64,000 nucleotides of DNA, taken from the NCBI RefSeq assembly GCF_000953635.1, contig NZ_LN614830.1, forward strand, positions 2,781,001 to 2,845,000, written 5' to 3'. Position 1 is the first letter of the stretch. Every line of letters starts with the position of its first letter. The position numbers and the translations under genes were made by a program. The notes below the pieces were generated by a model. The model was not told the origin of the DNA and did no database searches. It was given only the letters and a program-made list of their open reading frames with translations. Source of the DNA: Legionella micdadei (GTDB lineage Bacteria > Pseudomonadota > Gammaproteobacteria > Legionellales > Legionellaceae). Of the stretch, positions 1 to 10,142 are shown one piece after another.

Positions 1-1619
1 TCAGCCTGGTTTCGAAGTTCAGCCATTTCTTTGAATTTTTTATCTTCTTCAGCATGGGACTGTGCGTCTTTAACCATGGCTTGAACTTCTTCCTCACTTA
101 AACCGCTTGATGCTTTAATGACAATAGATTGTGCCTTGCCCGTTGCCTTATCTTTAGCGGAAACATTCAAGATACCGTTGGCATCGATATCAAAAGTCAC
201 CTCGATTTGTGGCACACCTCTTGGAGCAGGTGGAATATCTGTTAAGTCAAACCGGCCTAATGATTTGTTTGCAGAAGCTTGCTCCCTCTCCCCTTGCAAT
301 ACATGTACGGTCACCGCAGTTTGTCTATCGTCTGCTGTGGAGAACACCTGGGTTGCTTTTGTTGGAATAGTTGTGTTCTTTTCAATCAGTTTAGTCATGA
401 CACCACCTAAGGTTTCAATTCCTAAAGAAAGGGGTGTTACGTCAAGTAATAGAATGTCTTTGACTTCTCCTGACAAGACCGCAGCCTGGATTGCGGCACC
501 GATAGCCACAGCTTCATCTGGGTTAACGTCTTTGCGTGGTTCCTTGCCGAAGAAATCTTGTACTGTTTTTTGCACCAACGGCATTCTGGTTTGTCCGCCA
601 ACAAGAATGACTTCGTTAATTTGCGAAACATTCAATCCGGCATCTTTTAATGCAATCTTGCAAGGCTCAACAGTACGCTCAACCAATTTTTCTACGAGAG
701 ACTCCAGTTTAGCGCGGGTTAATTTGATGTTTAAGTGTTTTGGTCCAGAAGCATCTGCTGTGATGTAGGGCAGATTGACATCCGTTTGTTGCGCAGAGGA
801 CAGCTCGATCTTGGCTTTTTCAGCTGCTTCTTTCAAGCGTTGCAGGGCTAAAGGATCATTGTGCAAGTCAATTCCAGTATCTTTTTTAAATTCAGCGGCT
901 AAATATTCAATCAAAGCCAAGTCGAAATCCTCACCGCCAAGGAACGTATCGCCATTGGTCGCTAATACTTCGAATTGATGCTCGCCATCCACTTCAGCAA
1001 TTTCAATGATTGAAATATCAAAAGTACCACCACCTAAGTCATAGACCGCAATGACTGAATCGCCGCGTTTTTTGTCCATACCGTATGCAAGTGCAGCAGC
1101 GGTAGGCTCGTTAATGATACGCTTAACTTCTAACCCGGCAATACGACCAGCATCTTTGGTTGCTTGACGCTGTGAGTCGTTGAAATAAGCAGGTACAGTG
1201 ATTACCGCTTCTGTCACCGGTTCACCCAAATAATCTTCCGCGGTCTTTTTCATCTTACGTAGCACTTCAGCAGAAATTTGCGGTGGTGCCTTATCTTGGC
1301 CTTTCACACGTACCCAAGCATCGCCATTCTCTGCTTTAATAATTTTGTAAGGAACCATCTTAATGTCTTTTTGAACCACAGGATCATCAAATCGACGCCC
1401 AATTAAGCGTTTAACCGCATAAAGTGTATTATCCGGATTGGTTACCGCTTGGCGTTTAGCTGCTTGGCCCACTAAAATTTCATCATCATTCGTAAATGCA
1501 ACGATTGAAGGGGTAGTGCGATGACCTTCGTTATTTTCAATAACACGCGGTTTATCGCCTTCCATTATCGCCACGCAAGAATTCGTTGTGCCTAAGTCAA
1601 TTCCGATAATTTTTGCCAT
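1..1619 (-). CDS. dnaK: Molecular chaperone DnaK (Hsp70), C-terminus cut by window edge
   Basis: ATP-dependent Hsp70 chaperone of the cytoplasm, working with GrpE and DnaJ in protein folding and heat-shock recovery. The minus-strand frame opens with [20 protein letters not shown], the Hsp70 ATPase signature, at 1619 and stays open to base 1. That gives about 539 codons, so roughly the last 100 residues of a usual 640-residue DnaK (the lid and tail) lie outside the window. The last visible residues ([18 protein letters not shown]) fit the start of the helical lid. It lies 65 bp downstream of grpE on the same strand and has its own sigma-32-like promoter overlapping the grpE stop. dnaJ would be expected next, off the left edge. 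Confidence 0.97.
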   Translation of the reverse strand, partial: MAKIIGIDLGTTNSCVAIMEGDKPRVIENNEGHRTTPSIVAFTNDDEILVGQAAKRQAVTNPDNTLYAVKRLIGRRFDDPVVQKDIKMVPYKIIKAENGDAWVRVKGQDKAPPQISAEVLRKMKKTAEDYLGEPVTEAVITVPAYFNDSQRQATKDAGRIAGLEVKRIINEPTAAALAYGMDKKRGDSVIAVYDLGGGTFDISIIEIAEVDGEHQFEVLATNGDTFLGGEDFDLALIEYLAAEFKKDTGIDLHNDPLALQRLKEAAEKAKIELSSAQQTDVNLPYITADASGPKHLNIKLTRAKLESLVEKLVERTVEPCKIALKDAGLNVSQINEVILVGGQTRMPLVQKTVQDFFGKEPRKDVNPDEAVAIGAAIQAAVLSGEVKDILLLDVTPLSLGIETLGGVMTKLIEKNTTIPTKATQVFSTADDRQTAVTVHVLQGEREQASANKSLGRFDLTDIPPAPRGVPQIEVTFDIDANGILNVSAKDKATGKAQSIVIKASSGLSEEEVQAMVKDAQSHAEEDKKFKEMAELRNQA

Positions 1620-1660
1620 TTTTTTCTTGCTCCAATGTATTTATATATGCAATGTTTCTC

Positions 1661-1689
1661 ATATGGGGATGAAGTCCACTAATTTCAAG
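1661..1689 (-). promoter_or_regulatory. Sigma-32-type heat-shock promoter of dnaK
   Basis: On the minus strand CTTGAA (1689-1684) is followed after 15 bp by CCCCATAT (1668-1661). Both hexamer and octamer match the RpoH consensus (CTTGAA, CCCCATNT). The -35 element overlaps the stop codon of grpE, and the -10 lies about 40 bp before the dnaK ATG. This would let dnaK be transcribed independently of grpE during heat shock. The match is seen directly; promoter activity is inferred. Confidence 0.8.
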
Positions 1690-2305
1690 CTTTTTCGTTA
1701 ATTGGCTTTGGCTTTGCAACAATTACTCGTGCTGGACGGATCACCCTGTCATTTAATTTGTACCCTTTTTGGAACACTGTCAGGACAGTATTGGGTTCAG
1801 CGTCCTTCACTTCTTGCATTGACATCGCTTCGTGCTCTTGAGGATTAAAGACTGCCCCGAGTGGATCGATTTGTTCGACATCGAGCTTTTTCAATGCATC
1901 CATGAACAATTTTAAGGTGAGTGATAAACCTTCCCGCATGCTTTCATCAGCGTGTTTCTCAGCCAGCTGCAACGCTTGTTCAAGGCTATCAACTACCGGT
2001 AAAAACCCATGAATTAGCTTCTCGAGGCCATAGCGGTGCGCATTAGCCACATCACGCTCAGCGCGACGACGGACATTCTCTAACTCAGCTGTTGCACGGA
2101 CTGCTTTTTCCCAGTTTTCATGCGCTTGTTGCTCTGCTAACGTCAGTTTTTCTTCTAAGGCAGTATAACTTGGGTGTTCTAAAGCACCCTCACTTTCGGC
2201 TTCTTCCTCGTCCTCTACAGTATCCTCTTCATCAATAGATTCCATTTCGTTTAATTCACTGTCTTCTTTTATCTTACGCCAATCTTTGCTCTTATCTTTG
2301 TTCAT
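1685..2305 (-). CDS. grpE: Nucleotide exchange factor GrpE
   Basis: GrpE (206 aa, usual size) releases ADP from DnaK and lets the chaperone cycle turn. The first 55 residues are very acidic and likely disordered. A long helix follows (about 50-110, with ELENVRRRAERDVANAHRYG), then the beta domain with LDVEQIDPLGAVFNPQEHEA and the conserved GYKLNDRVIRPARV near the C-terminus. The ATG at 2305 has GGGAG just upstream. The gene sits directly upstream of dnaK, the common grpE-dnaK-dnaJ order, and is preceded by a sigma-32-like promoter of its own. Confidence 0.97.
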   Translation of the reverse strand: MNKDKSKDWRKIKEDSELNEMESIDEEDTVEDEEEAESEGALEHPSYTALEEKLTLAEQQAHENWEKAVRATAELENVRRRAERDVANAHRYGLEKLIHGFLPVVDSLEQALQLAEKHADESMREGLSLTLKLFMDALKKLDVEQIDPLGAVFNPQEHEAMSMQEVKDAEPNTVLTVFQKGYKLNDRVIRPARVIVAKPKPINEKA

Positions 2306-2333
2306 AGGAGTCTCCCAAAATATTGGTCACTGT

Positions 2334-2361
2334 AGCTGGGGACGACAAAAAAAAATTCAAG
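2334..2361 (-). promoter_or_regulatory. Sigma-32-type heat-shock promoter of grpE
   Basis: On the minus strand CTTGAA (2361-2356) and CCCCAGCT (2341-2334) are separated by 14 bp, largely a run of nine T. The -35 is a perfect RpoH match; the -10 has one mismatch to CCCCATNT. It ends about 28 bp before the grpE start codon. Promoter function is inferred from the consensus and from the downstream gene. Confidence 0.7.
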
Positions 2362-2471
2362 TGCAATCGCTAGAATTTTATCTTCCTAGAGTGAAAAACA
2401 GCGCTTGCACTTGCGCGAAGTGTTCATTCATCGCATACTCAGTATTATAGATAATCAAGAGGTTTTGTCGT

Positions 2472-3803
2472 ATGCAGGCATGGTCGCTTACTTCATGGCA
2501 GCAGTTCTCCTATGAACAAGCCGCCACCTATCCGGATCAGAATCAGCTAGAGCGTGTTGTTGAACAATTAAGCCAACTCCCACCGCTAGTGACCTCGGGC
2601 GAAATTAAAAATTTAAAACGCGCGATTGCAAAAGCAGGCCGAGGCGAAGCGTTTATCCTGCAGGGAGGAGATTGCGCTGAATCATTTAGTGATTGCCGTT
2701 CAGACATCATCAGCAGCAAACTTAAAATTTTGCTGCAAATGAGCCTCATCTTAATTTATGGAATGCGCAAACCGATTGTCCGTATTGGCCGCATTGCTGG
2801 GCAATATGCTAAACCACGCTCTTCTGATCAGGAAACCATTAATGGCGTTACCCTGCCTAGCTATCGGGGCGACCTAATTAATTCTCAACAATTTGACGCA
2901 GCCTCCCGTGTCCCCAATCCTAAACTGATGCTTCAAGGCTATAGCTGTGCAGCAATGACGCTCAATTTTGTACGTGCATTGCTTGATGGGGGCTTTGCTG
3001 ATTTAAACTATCCGCAACGCTGGGATTTACGATTTGTAGAACACTCGCCTCAGGCGGATGAATACCATGACATCGTGCGCTCCCTAACCGAGTCTTTGGA
3101 ATTCATAGAAGCGATCGATGGTTTTCGTTCCAGCAACCTTAACAAAGTGGATTTCTACACTTCTCATGAAGCCTTGCATTTGCATTACGAACAAGCCCTC
3201 TCTCGCCATCTGCATGATGGTCTTTGGTATGACTTATCCACCCATCTGCCCTGGATTGGCATGCGCACCGCAAAACCAGAGAGCGCGCATGTGGAATTTT
3301 TTCGCGGCATACAGAATCCTATTGGTATTAAGGTAGGTCCAAGTGCAACAAAAGAGTGGCTAAAAGAAATCATTCAGATTTTAAATCCGGAACACCAAGA
3401 AGGCCGGTTGTTGCTTATCACCCGCTTAGGCGCGAAACAAATTGATAAGTTGTTACCTCCTCTTATTGATACTGTTCGAGAAACAAAATGCCCGGTTACA
3501 TGGTCTTGTGATCCGATGCATGGGAATACAGAGACAACGGCGGATGGCATTAAAACGAGGCATTTTGACAATATTTTAAGTGAATTACGCCAAGCAGTTA
3601 GAATTCATCGCGAGATGAGCAGCTACCTAGGAGGGGTTCATTTTGAATTAACGGGCGATAATGTCACTGAATGCATTGGTGGTGCCCGGGGTTTGAATGA
3701 AGAAGATTTAAAACATGCTTATCGAAGCTTAGTAGATCCTCGGCTCAATTACGAGCAATCCTTAGAAATGGCCATTCAGTTAACGAGGGAATTTAAATCC
3801 TAA
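2472..3803 (+). CDS. 3-deoxy-7-phosphoheptulonate synthase, class II (DAHP synthase)
   Basis: First enzyme of the shikimate pathway, condensing phosphoenolpyruvate and erythrose 4-phosphate in the cytoplasm. At 443 aa it has the size of the class II (plant/Mycobacterium AroG-like) family, not the 350-aa AroFGH type of E. coli. Seen motifs: FILQGGDCAESF near residue 61, RIGRIAGQYAKPRSS (about 104), the metal/PEP region VTWSCDPMHGNT (about 340) and GGVHFELTGDNVTEC (about 392). An AAGAGG ribosome site lies upstream of the ATG. It is transcribed divergently from grpE and ends before a strong hairpin terminator, so it is probably monocistronic. Confidence 0.93.
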   Translation: MQAWSLTSWQQFSYEQAATYPDQNQLERVVEQLSQLPPLVTSGEIKNLKRAIAKAGRGEAFILQGGDCAESFSDCRSDIISSKLKILLQMSLILIYGMRKPIVRIGRIAGQYAKPRSSDQETINGVTLPSYRGDLINSQQFDAASRVPNPKLMLQGYSCAAMTLNFVRALLDGGFADLNYPQRWDLRFVEHSPQADEYHDIVRSLTESLEFIEAIDGFRSSNLNKVDFYTSHEALHLHYEQALSRHLHDGLWYDLSTHLPWIGMRTAKPESAHVEFFRGIQNPIGIKVGPSATKEWLKEIIQILNPEHQEGRLLLITRLGAKQIDKLLPPLIDTVRETKCPVTWSCDPMHGNTETTADGIKTRHFDNILSELRQAVRIHREMSSYLGGVHFELTGDNVTECIGGARGLNEEDLKHAYRSLVDPRLNYEQSLEMAIQLTREFKS

Positions 3804-3842
3804 ATTATCGTTTTTTTTCTCAAGATTACGCCCCCTATCAAA

Positions 3843-3879
3843 AAAATTAGTCCATTGCAACCAGTAATGGACTAATTTT
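3843..3879 (+). terminator. Rho-independent terminator after DAHP synthase
   Basis: A perfect 14-bp inverted repeat, AAAATTAGTCCATT (3843-3856) and its complement (3866-3879), encloses a 9-base loop. The descending arm ends in TTTT. It lies 40 bp after the DAHP synthase stop and 49 bp before the next gene. Confidence 0.75.
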
Positions 3880-3928
3880 ATCTACTTGTAGTAATATATC
3901 GACACTTTGATTTTATTTTGGTGATTTA

Positions 3929-6900
3929 ATGCCTAACTTAACCTATCGTGTTGGAGCAAATTTAATTAGCGTTTTGGATGGCCACAAAAAAGACGATCTT
4001 AAACAACAGCTTGTTAGCATTACAAAAGAAGCAAAAATTCCCGAAACTGAATTCAGTTTAACTACTTTATTCAGCCATCAATTTGCCACAAATCAAAAGC
4101 CTAAAGAGATAGCTAACCTTTTTCCGCTACCCTATATTGCAGGTAAATATCATACTACCACTGATCCTATTGTTCGTAGCGAATACCTCGCCCGTATTAA
4201 AGAACTACTGGTTTTATTAGCTGCTGAAAATAAAAAAGATTGGCAAGCAGATGTTGCTTTTCCTGATATTGTTACTTTTGCTTTAACAAACAAGTTACCA
4301 CGTGAATTTCTTCTTACCATTTTGCCTTTCATACCCGAACATCATAAATTTGGGTTACTTAAAGAGGTACTTGCAGAGAATCCTACCGCAGTCTGCGTAT
4401 TTTTTGAGGCTGTTCATGACAAATTAGTTCTTGAAGAATACATTGAGCTAGTAGGTTTAGCTATTAAATCGAATCATTTTTCAGTTATTAATGGATTATT
4501 AAACAAAGAATTACTCAATCAAGTTGATCTCAGCATTAGGAAAAAATGGGCAGAACTAATCTTAGTGCAGGAAAATACTGATCACGCCCTATTTGTCAAA
4601 AAGCTCTTGGATTCAGGCGTTAACCTTGAGCCAACCTGGCTAAATACCGCCATTATACGAAGGAAGCCTCATATCGCTGCTTTACTTCTCAAGGAAAAAG
4701 CGAATCCAAATTTCCCAGATGAATCAGGGAAAACAGCCGCGCATTGTGCTGCAGCAACTGGTCAATTGAGTTTCTTTACGCTTTTAAATTATTACGGTGC
4801 TGATTTTACGATTCCCGATCTCGATGGAAGATTGCCAGAACAATTAACTGAAGATGCAGCTATCAAAGAAAGATTAAAAAGTTTAACACAGCCTTTAGTT
4901 GCCTCTGAGCCCGAGCCAGAAAACACAACTACTATCAAATATACCAAGCTCGCTATTAGAGGTGGAGGCGTAAAAGGAACAGCCTACCCTTATGCAATTA
5001 AAGAGGCAGCGCAGAAGGGGCTTTTTAAACTTGATGACCTTGACGGTGTCGCCGGTGCCTCAGCAGGCGCTATCACGGCAGCACTCATTGCCTTAGGTTA
5101 CAATGAAGATGAGTTAGAGCAGATTATGGGTAATTTGAATTTGCTCGACTTTGTCGATCCAATCGATGCAAGCTTTAATCAACAAAAAGATGCCTTACAA
5201 CGACTGATTGCTAATTTTTCAGGAGGAATTGCCAGTGGTGCTTTGTGGACAGCACTTTCTCCAGGTGATGTCAGCAAAGCAAAAGCTCTGATTGATACAG
5301 TCACTACCCATAAAGGAATTATGAAAGGTGATATATTCCTAGATTGGATTAGGGCAAGAATCAAAGATAAGATTAAAGATTCTAAGCTCAGTGCCTTCCT
5401 TCAAGAGCATCCTGAACTTGTTACTTTCCAAGATTTGGCCGATGCCGGATTTAAAGATCTTCGTGTGGTGGCAACCGATGTAAATCGTGCACACGCCGTG
5501 TGGTTTTCAGCAAAAGAAACACCTCACGCAATTGTTGCTGATGCTATTCGGGCATCCATGTCTTTCCCAATCGCTTTTAGGCCCCACAAGTACTATATTC
5601 GGGTTGATAAAGCTGGTGAATTCACGCGCGAAGTTCATCCTGATTATACGGACGTGGATTTGATTGATGGCGGAGTAATGGATAACTACCCAGTTCGCGC
5701 TTTTGATAAGGATATGAGCAGTAAACAGCAAACTTATAACCCAAATGTCATTGGGCTCTACCTTGCTACTCCTGATGAAAAACTTGAATTTGAACGAGGA
5801 ATAAAAGCAGCTGCTAAAAAAATTGATGGGGGGTTTGGCTATTTCTCAGCGCTCATTGGTTCTCTGCTTTATCATCAAGAACATACTCATTTAGAAAGCA
5901 CCGATAGTGAGCGCACAATCTATATTAATACCCGTGATGTCGGCGCGATGGATTTTGATGCTTCCCAAGAAAAGCTGTTTCAATTAGCGCAAGAAGGAAG
6001 ACAAGGAATCCATGATTTCCTAAATCGCCGATGCGGCCATCATCCACTGCAAGCACTATCCCCAACTACCCTACAATTATTGATTGAATTTGGTGGGGCA
6101 AAAATTCAAAGGGTAGAACCGCATCGGATCGCCATTCATTTAAGCCAACTACTATTGCGGCCTGAACAGATAATTAGACTTTATGCGAATTGCACTGATA
6201 CCGAATTACTTCATTTACGCACTTTGGTTAATCCAAACAACAGTCGCGATGAAAATGGCAATAGCGCGTTACACCTGGCTTATGCGATTTGTGATAAGTT
6301 ACAAGCACATCTTAGATCCGCGAGTACTGTCACCGAGCAGAAGCAAATCAAAGCACATCTTAGCAAGGCTATGAAGCTACGCGATAATCTGCTTTCTATT
6401 AATGCCAATGCCCGTGCTAAAAATAACGCAGGAAAAACACCGGAAGAAATGACCGCGGATGATCTCTTAGAAGCTGATGGAAGAGACTTTCTAACGACTG
6501 CTGATAAGATTGCGGTTGAGCAACTTCAAATCAAGCTGGAATCCGCAGAAGCAAGATCAAAACTTTTCAGTCAAGCTAGCCTTAAATTTTCGGCTGAAAT
6601 CTCTGAGTTATCAGCCAAACTGAAAATGAAAGAAGAAGAAACTAAGCGACTACTTGAGCATAATGAGCAGCAGGCATCAAAAATCTCACAACATGAGCAA
6701 GAAATTCGTGAGAATCTCAAATTCTATACAAAAAATATAGAGGAAGCTAAGCAACAGATTGCGCTTCATCGTGAGATGCTTTCACAAACGAAAGAAGGCT
6801 ACGATCAACTCGCCACACAACTCCAAAAGCGTGAAGAAGAATTAGAAGAATTACAGCGTCAGCATAAGCTATTATATGAAGAACACACCAAACTTCAACA

Positions 6901-7732
6901 ATTGCGCAAAGAGCAAGAAAAACAGTTCTTCGCCCTGACTCAGTTGCATCAAACCCTAGAGCTAGAATTAGCTAAACTTCACGAATTGCAAGCGGCTCGT
7001 GATAAGGAATTAGCTACACTCCGATTGGAATATGAGTCCCAGGGAAGAGAATTATCCCGCGTTCACAAATTGCAAGAGGCTCGTGACCAAGAATTATCTT
7101 CTCTTCGTTTGGAACATGAGTCGGTTGGAGCAGAATTAACCCAGGTTCGCCGTCTGCATGAGGCTTGTACTGAGGAATTATCTCAGCTCCAGTTGGGGTA
7201 TAAAGCTAAAGAAGAAGAACTATCGACGTTACATTTACAGTTTGCTACTCAAGAAACAGAATTGTCCGAGCTGCGCCAACAGCACACAGCTTTAGGGGAG
7301 GAGCGAGATGAACTCCGCCGCCAACTCGCCGATAAAGAAGGGGATAATCAAGAACTTCGGCGGCAAGTGGATAACAAAGATTTGCAAATAACTGAATTAC
7401 GAGCACGTTTGCGTGCACAAATTCGTACCCAACAGCATGGTTTTTTCAAATCAGCGCTCGATACTCTAAGAGAGCATACGGACACTTTAGCGCAGGAAAA
7501 AGAGAGTTTCTTTTCAATGAACCACGAACGTAAAGATGGCAAAAGAATAGCAATCGGACGCTTAGTGCAAAAAATTGCAGATGAAAGCAATAGCAATAAA
7601 ACGCTCGCTGAGCTCATCGAGGAAAGTGATACAGAGCACGTGCTTCGTGCAGGCTTCTTCAGCCGCCGTACTTCAGGGATGCTTGACCATTTAATTGAGG
7701 CTGAAAACCGCGAAATGCTCGAGTTGTCTTAA
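3929..7732 (+). CDS. Ankyrin / patatin-like phospholipase / coiled-coil protein, probable Dot/Icm effector
   Basis: A 1267-aa protein with three parts. Residues 1-320 are helical and include ankyrin-like units at about 235-315 (for example GKTAAHCAAATGQLSFFTLL). Residues 335-600 form a patatin phospholipase A domain with all catalytic elements: oxyanion motif RGGGVKG (343-349), nucleophile elbow GASAG with Ser378, and DGG with Asp580. A second ankyrin-like stretch follows (about 770-870, DENGNSALHLAYAI). From about 880 to 1190 the protein is a long coiled coil containing four 28-residue repeats. The C-terminal tail is Glu-rich (EAENREMLELS), as in many Dot/Icm substrates. No signal peptide or membrane segment is visible. 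Lipase activity is inferred from the intact Ser-Asp dyad; effector status from architecture only. Confidence 0.85.
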   Translation: MPNLTYRVGANLISVLDGHKKDDLKQQLVSITKEAKIPETEFSLTTLFSHQFATNQKPKEIANLFPLPYIAGKYHTTTDPIVRSEYLARIKELLVLLAAENKKDWQADVAFPDIVTFALTNKLPREFLLTILPFIPEHHKFGLLKEVLAENPTAVCVFFEAVHDKLVLEEYIELVGLAIKSNHFSVINGLLNKELLNQVDLSIRKKWAELILVQENTDHALFVKKLLDSGVNLEPTWLNTAIIRRKPHIAALLLKEKANPNFPDESGKTAAHCAAATGQLSFFTLLNYYGADFTIPDLDGRLPEQLTEDAAIKERLKSLTQPLVASEPEPENTTTIKYTKLAIRGGGVKGTAYPYAIKEAAQKGLFKLDDLDGVAGASAGAITAALIALGYNEDELEQIMGNLNLLDFVDPIDASFNQQKDALQRLIANFSGGIASGALWTALSPGDVSKAKALIDTVTTHKGIMKGDIFLDWIRARIKDKIKDSKLSAFLQEHPELVTFQDLADAGFKDLRVVATDVNRAHAVWFSAKETPHAIVADAIRASMSFPIAFRPHKYYIRVDKAGEFTREVHPDYTDVDLIDGGVMDNYPVRAFDKDMSSKQQTYNPNVIGLYLATPDEKLEFERGIKAAAKKIDGGFGYFSALIGSLLYHQEHTHLESTDSERTIYINTRDVGAMDFDASQEKLFQLAQEGRQGIHDFLNRRCGHHPLQALSPTTLQLLIEFGGAKIQRVEPHRIAIHLSQLLLRPEQIIRLYANCTDTELLHLRTLVNPNNSRDENGNSALHLAYAICDKLQAHLRSASTVTEQKQIKAHLSKAMKLRDNLLSINANARAKNNAGKTPEEMTADDLLEADGRDFLTTADKIAVEQLQIKLESAEARSKLFSQASLKFSAEISELSAKLKMKEEETKRLLEHNEQQASKISQHEQEIRENLKFYTKNIEEAKQQIALHREMLSQTKEGYDQLATQLQKREEELEELQRQHKLLYEEHTKLQQLRKEQEKQFFALTQLHQTLELELAKLHELQAARDKELATLRLEYESQGRELSRVHKLQEARDQELSSLRLEHESVGAELTQVRRLHEACTEELSQLQLGYKAKEEELSTLHLQFATQETELSELRQQHTALGEERDELRRQLADKEGDNQELRRQVDNKDLQITELRARLRAQIRTQQHGFFKSALDTLREHTDTLAQEKESFFSMNHERKDGKRIAIGRLVQKIADESNSNKTLAELIEESDTEHVLRAGFFSRRTSGMLDHLIEAENREMLELS
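6965..7300 (+). repeat. Four degenerate 84-bp tandem repeats inside the coiled coil
   Basis: Units start at 6965, 7049, 7133 and 7217, each coding 28 residues (four heptads) beginning E-L and centred on patterns such as LQAARDKELATLRLEYES and LQEARDQELSSLRLEHES. Units 1 and 2 are the most alike; 3 and 4 have drifted. The period keeps the heptad register, so unit gain or loss would only lengthen or shorten the coil. Confidence 0.75.
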
Positions 7733-7739
7733 GAAAGAT

Positions 7740-7796
7740 CCGAGCCGGTGAATGCAAATAAGCATTTCCAATTGCTTACTAACCCACGCGGCTCGG
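7740..7796 (+). terminator. Inverted repeat after the patatin gene, possible terminator
   Basis: CCGAGCCG (7740-7747) pairs with CGGCTCGG (7789-7796) around a 41-base loop that itself holds a small hairpin (gcaaataagc / gcttac). There is no T-tract after it, so a terminator role is uncertain. The remainder of the gap to 7950 holds an imperfect inverted repeat (GTTGACAATCCATC against GATGAATTCTCAAC) and two copies of TATTAATTCTA, with no gene. Confidence 0.4.
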
Positions 7797-7950
7797 GATT
7801 ATGGGTTTGGGTCACCAAGCAGATCGACTTAAACCCGGCTTATTAATTCTAGAGCGAGTTGACAATCCATCTCCCCAACCTTCGTGCCGAGACTTGTTCG
7901 CGGAACTGAGATGGAGGGATGAATTCTCAACAAGCGCCTATTAATTCTAT

Positions 7951-8928
7951 CTACTTAAAGACCTGACTAAGATGCTCAGGGATTCTTTGCTCTAACCAAT
8001 AAACAGGCTTACCTGGTAGATTGCCCGTGATAAAACCGACATGGCCACCTTTTGCGCTCAGCTCTAAAGTCACTTCTTTGGATAATTCTTCCTCTGAAGG
8101 TACTACTTCAGGTGTCATAAACGGATCGTCCAATGCGTGGATAATTAACGTGGGGGTTGTAATTTTAGCGATATACGGCCTTGAACTAGCTTCCCGGTAA
8201 TAATCATGGACGTGAGGAAACCCATTTAAGGGTGCCGTCACGTATTCATCAAAGGTCCAAAAGCATTGCCATTTATCCATGTCTTTAAACGCTTGGGGTA
8301 CGTCACCATTGAACACAGCTTTCTTGCGTTCGAATACCTTTTTCATACGACGTAATAAATACGCTTGATATATGCGAGAGAATCCGCGACCAATCCGATC
8401 GGCAACTAAACGCAATTCAAAAGGAACCGACACAGCCACAGCGGTATCCACTAACGTTTGTTTTTCTTGCTCGCCCAACCATTTCAATAAAACATTGCCG
8501 CCTAGCGAAACCCCCACTACTGCTTTCTTAGTCTTGGGTTCGCGTTGGGCAAGTAATTTAAGAAAATAATCGACATCCCCTGTATCACCGGAATGATAGG
8601 CTCGCGGTAAGCGATTAGGTTCCGGGCTAGCTCCTCTAAAATGCATAAGTACTGCTCGCCAACCATAACGATTAAACGCATGCATGAAACCGGCAGCATA
8701 GCTCGATTCAACTGAACCCCCTAGGCCGTGCAATAAAATAACTAGAGGTGCCTGACTATCCAGTCCATTGATCGCCCAAGCCAAATCAATGAAATCGCCA
8801 TCAGGCAACTCAAGCCGCTCCATTGAATCCACAGGGGCACTAATGTTGCGAGCTAAAGTCGGGTAAACCGTTTGACCGTGAGAACTTGTTAACCACCAAG
8901 CAGGTTTAAAATTGCTGTTGATTATCAT
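7951..8928 (-). CDS. YheT-family alpha/beta-hydrolase
   Basis: Member of the YheT/ABHD (PS01133) hydrolase family. Substrates are not well defined; carboxylesterase activity is likely. A catalytic triad can be placed: Ser in GVSLGGN, Asp in HALDDPFM, His in GGHVGF near the C-terminus. The oxyanion-side motif [11 protein letters not shown] is also present. I place the start at ATG 8928 ([20 protein letters not shown]), which matches where family members begin; the frame is open back to 8973, with alternative ATGs at 8931 and 8940. With this start the gene overlaps the hemE 3' end by 23 bp, implying co-transcription with hemE. Confidence 0.85.
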   Translation of the reverse strand: MIINSNFKPAWWLTSSHGQTVYPTLARNISAPVDSMERLELPDGDFIDLAWAINGLDSQAPLVILLHGLGGSVESSYAAGFMHAFNRYGWRAVLMHFRGASPEPNRLPRAYHSGDTGDVDYFLKLLAQREPKTKKAVVGVSLGGNVLLKWLGEQEKQTLVDTAVAVSVPFELRLVADRIGRGFSRIYQAYLLRRMKKVFERKKAVFNGDVPQAFKDMDKWQCFWTFDEYVTAPLNGFPHVHDYYREASSRPYIAKITTPTLIIHALDDPFMTPEVVPSEEELSKEVTLELSAKGGHVGFITGNLPGKPVYWLEQRIPEHLSQVFK

Positions 8929-9985
8929 CATCTTCACCATGATAACTAGGGCTAAACTCATGCACCGCCTCAATCATCACAGCAACATGCTCAGGCGGTA
9001 CCTCCGGTGTTATACCATGTCCAAGATTAAAGACATGACCTGAACCATGGCCAAAAGACGCCAAAACTTCTTTTACTTGGTGTCTTATACATTCAGTATT
9101 GGCGAGTAATACGGAAGGATCAAGGTTTCCTTGTAATGCGACTGTCTTCCCAACTTGTTGGCGAGCAAAACTAAGATCAGTTGTCCAATCCAAACCCAAT
9201 GCATCACAACCGCTAGCCGCCATTTGCTGAAGCCATTGTCCACCTCCCTTCGTAAACAGGATGATGGGTACCAAAGGGTACTTACGCTTTAAGCGGTCAA
9301 CGATTTTTTTCATGGCACTAAGTGAAAAATCTTGATAACACTGGGTTGTCAAAGTACCACCCCACGTGTCGAAAAGCATGAGTGCATTCACACCTGCTTT
9401 CACTTGTTCCTCAAGATAAATACTGACAGCTTCAACTAGTTTGTCGAGAAGGAGATGCATGGCTTGAGGCTCGCCATAAAGGAGCTGCTTAACTTTCTTA
9501 AACTCACGACTGGAGCCTCCTTCCACCATGTAACAAGCGAGAGTCCAAGGACTCCCTGAAAAACCGATCAGAGGCAAATCCTGAGGCATTTCCTGGCGAA
9601 TGAGGCTTACGGCATCCATGACATAACTTAATTCATCGGTCGGAACCGGCAACGTATCTATTGTCTTCAGGTCGCGTACCGGGTGTTCAAAGCAAGGACC
9701 TTCCCCTTCGGCAAAGTACAGACCTAACCCCATCGCATCAGGAATGGTTAAAATATCGGAAAACAAAATTGCCGCATCCAAAGGAAAACGTCTTAACGGC
9801 TGTAAGGTCACTTCGCACGCTAATTCTGGCGTTTTGCACAGCGTTAAGAAATCGCCTGCCTGGGCACGCACCTTGCGATACTCTGGTAAATAACGCCCCG
9901 CTTGGCGCATAAACCAAACCGGCGTCCGAGGCACTGATTTACGATGTAGTGCGCGAATAAACAAAGATTCACCCAGGTCTTTCAT
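8906..9985 (-). CDS. hemE: Uroporphyrinogen decarboxylase
   Basis: Converts uroporphyrinogen III to coproporphyrinogen III in haem synthesis by removing four acetate carboxyls; cytoplasmic homodimer. The 359-aa length is standard. The N-terminal signature [16 protein letters not shown] is clear, followed by the substrate-pocket Asp in [16 protein letters not shown] and the second signature region [18 protein letters not shown]. The C-terminal motif [16 protein letters not shown] is intact. The last residues (DDDNQQQF) are encoded in the overlap with the yheT-like gene. Confidence 0.97.
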   Translation of the reverse strand: MKDLGESLFIRALHRKSVPRTPVWFMRQAGRYLPEYRKVRAQAGDFLTLCKTPELACEVTLQPLRRFPLDAAILFSDILTIPDAMGLGLYFAEGEGPCFEHPVRDLKTIDTLPVPTDELSYVMDAVSLIRQEMPQDLPLIGFSGSPWTLACYMVEGGSSREFKKVKQLLYGEPQAMHLLLDKLVEAVSIYLEEQVKAGVNALMLFDTWGGTLTTQCYQDFSLSAMKKIVDRLKRKYPLVPIILFTKGGGQWLQQMAASGCDALGLDWTTDLSFARQQVGKTVALQGNLDPSVLLANTECIRHQVKEVLASFGHGSGHVFNLGHGITPEVPPEHVAVMIEAVHEFSPSYHGEDDDNQQQF

Positions 9986-10142
9986 AATTGCTCATTCTTC
10001 AATAAGATTTAAATGATTTAGGACGATTTTAGCGTTTGTAGGTTGAGCTTTGGAGCAACAATTTTAGCAAATCGCACCAGTCTAGTATTGGGCCAAAACC
10101 CAGCTTACTTTGAAATCGCTCATTGTAGCATGTTTTTTGATT

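Noticed and set aside
118-768. 216-codon open frame on the plus strand inside dnaK
   Set aside because: It runs antisense to the conserved DnaK frame, has no ribosome site and its translation matches no known family.
7348-7617. Minus-strand frame inside the patatin gene
   Set aside because: Shadow of the coiled-coil region; Ser/Cys/Arg-rich translation and no start context.
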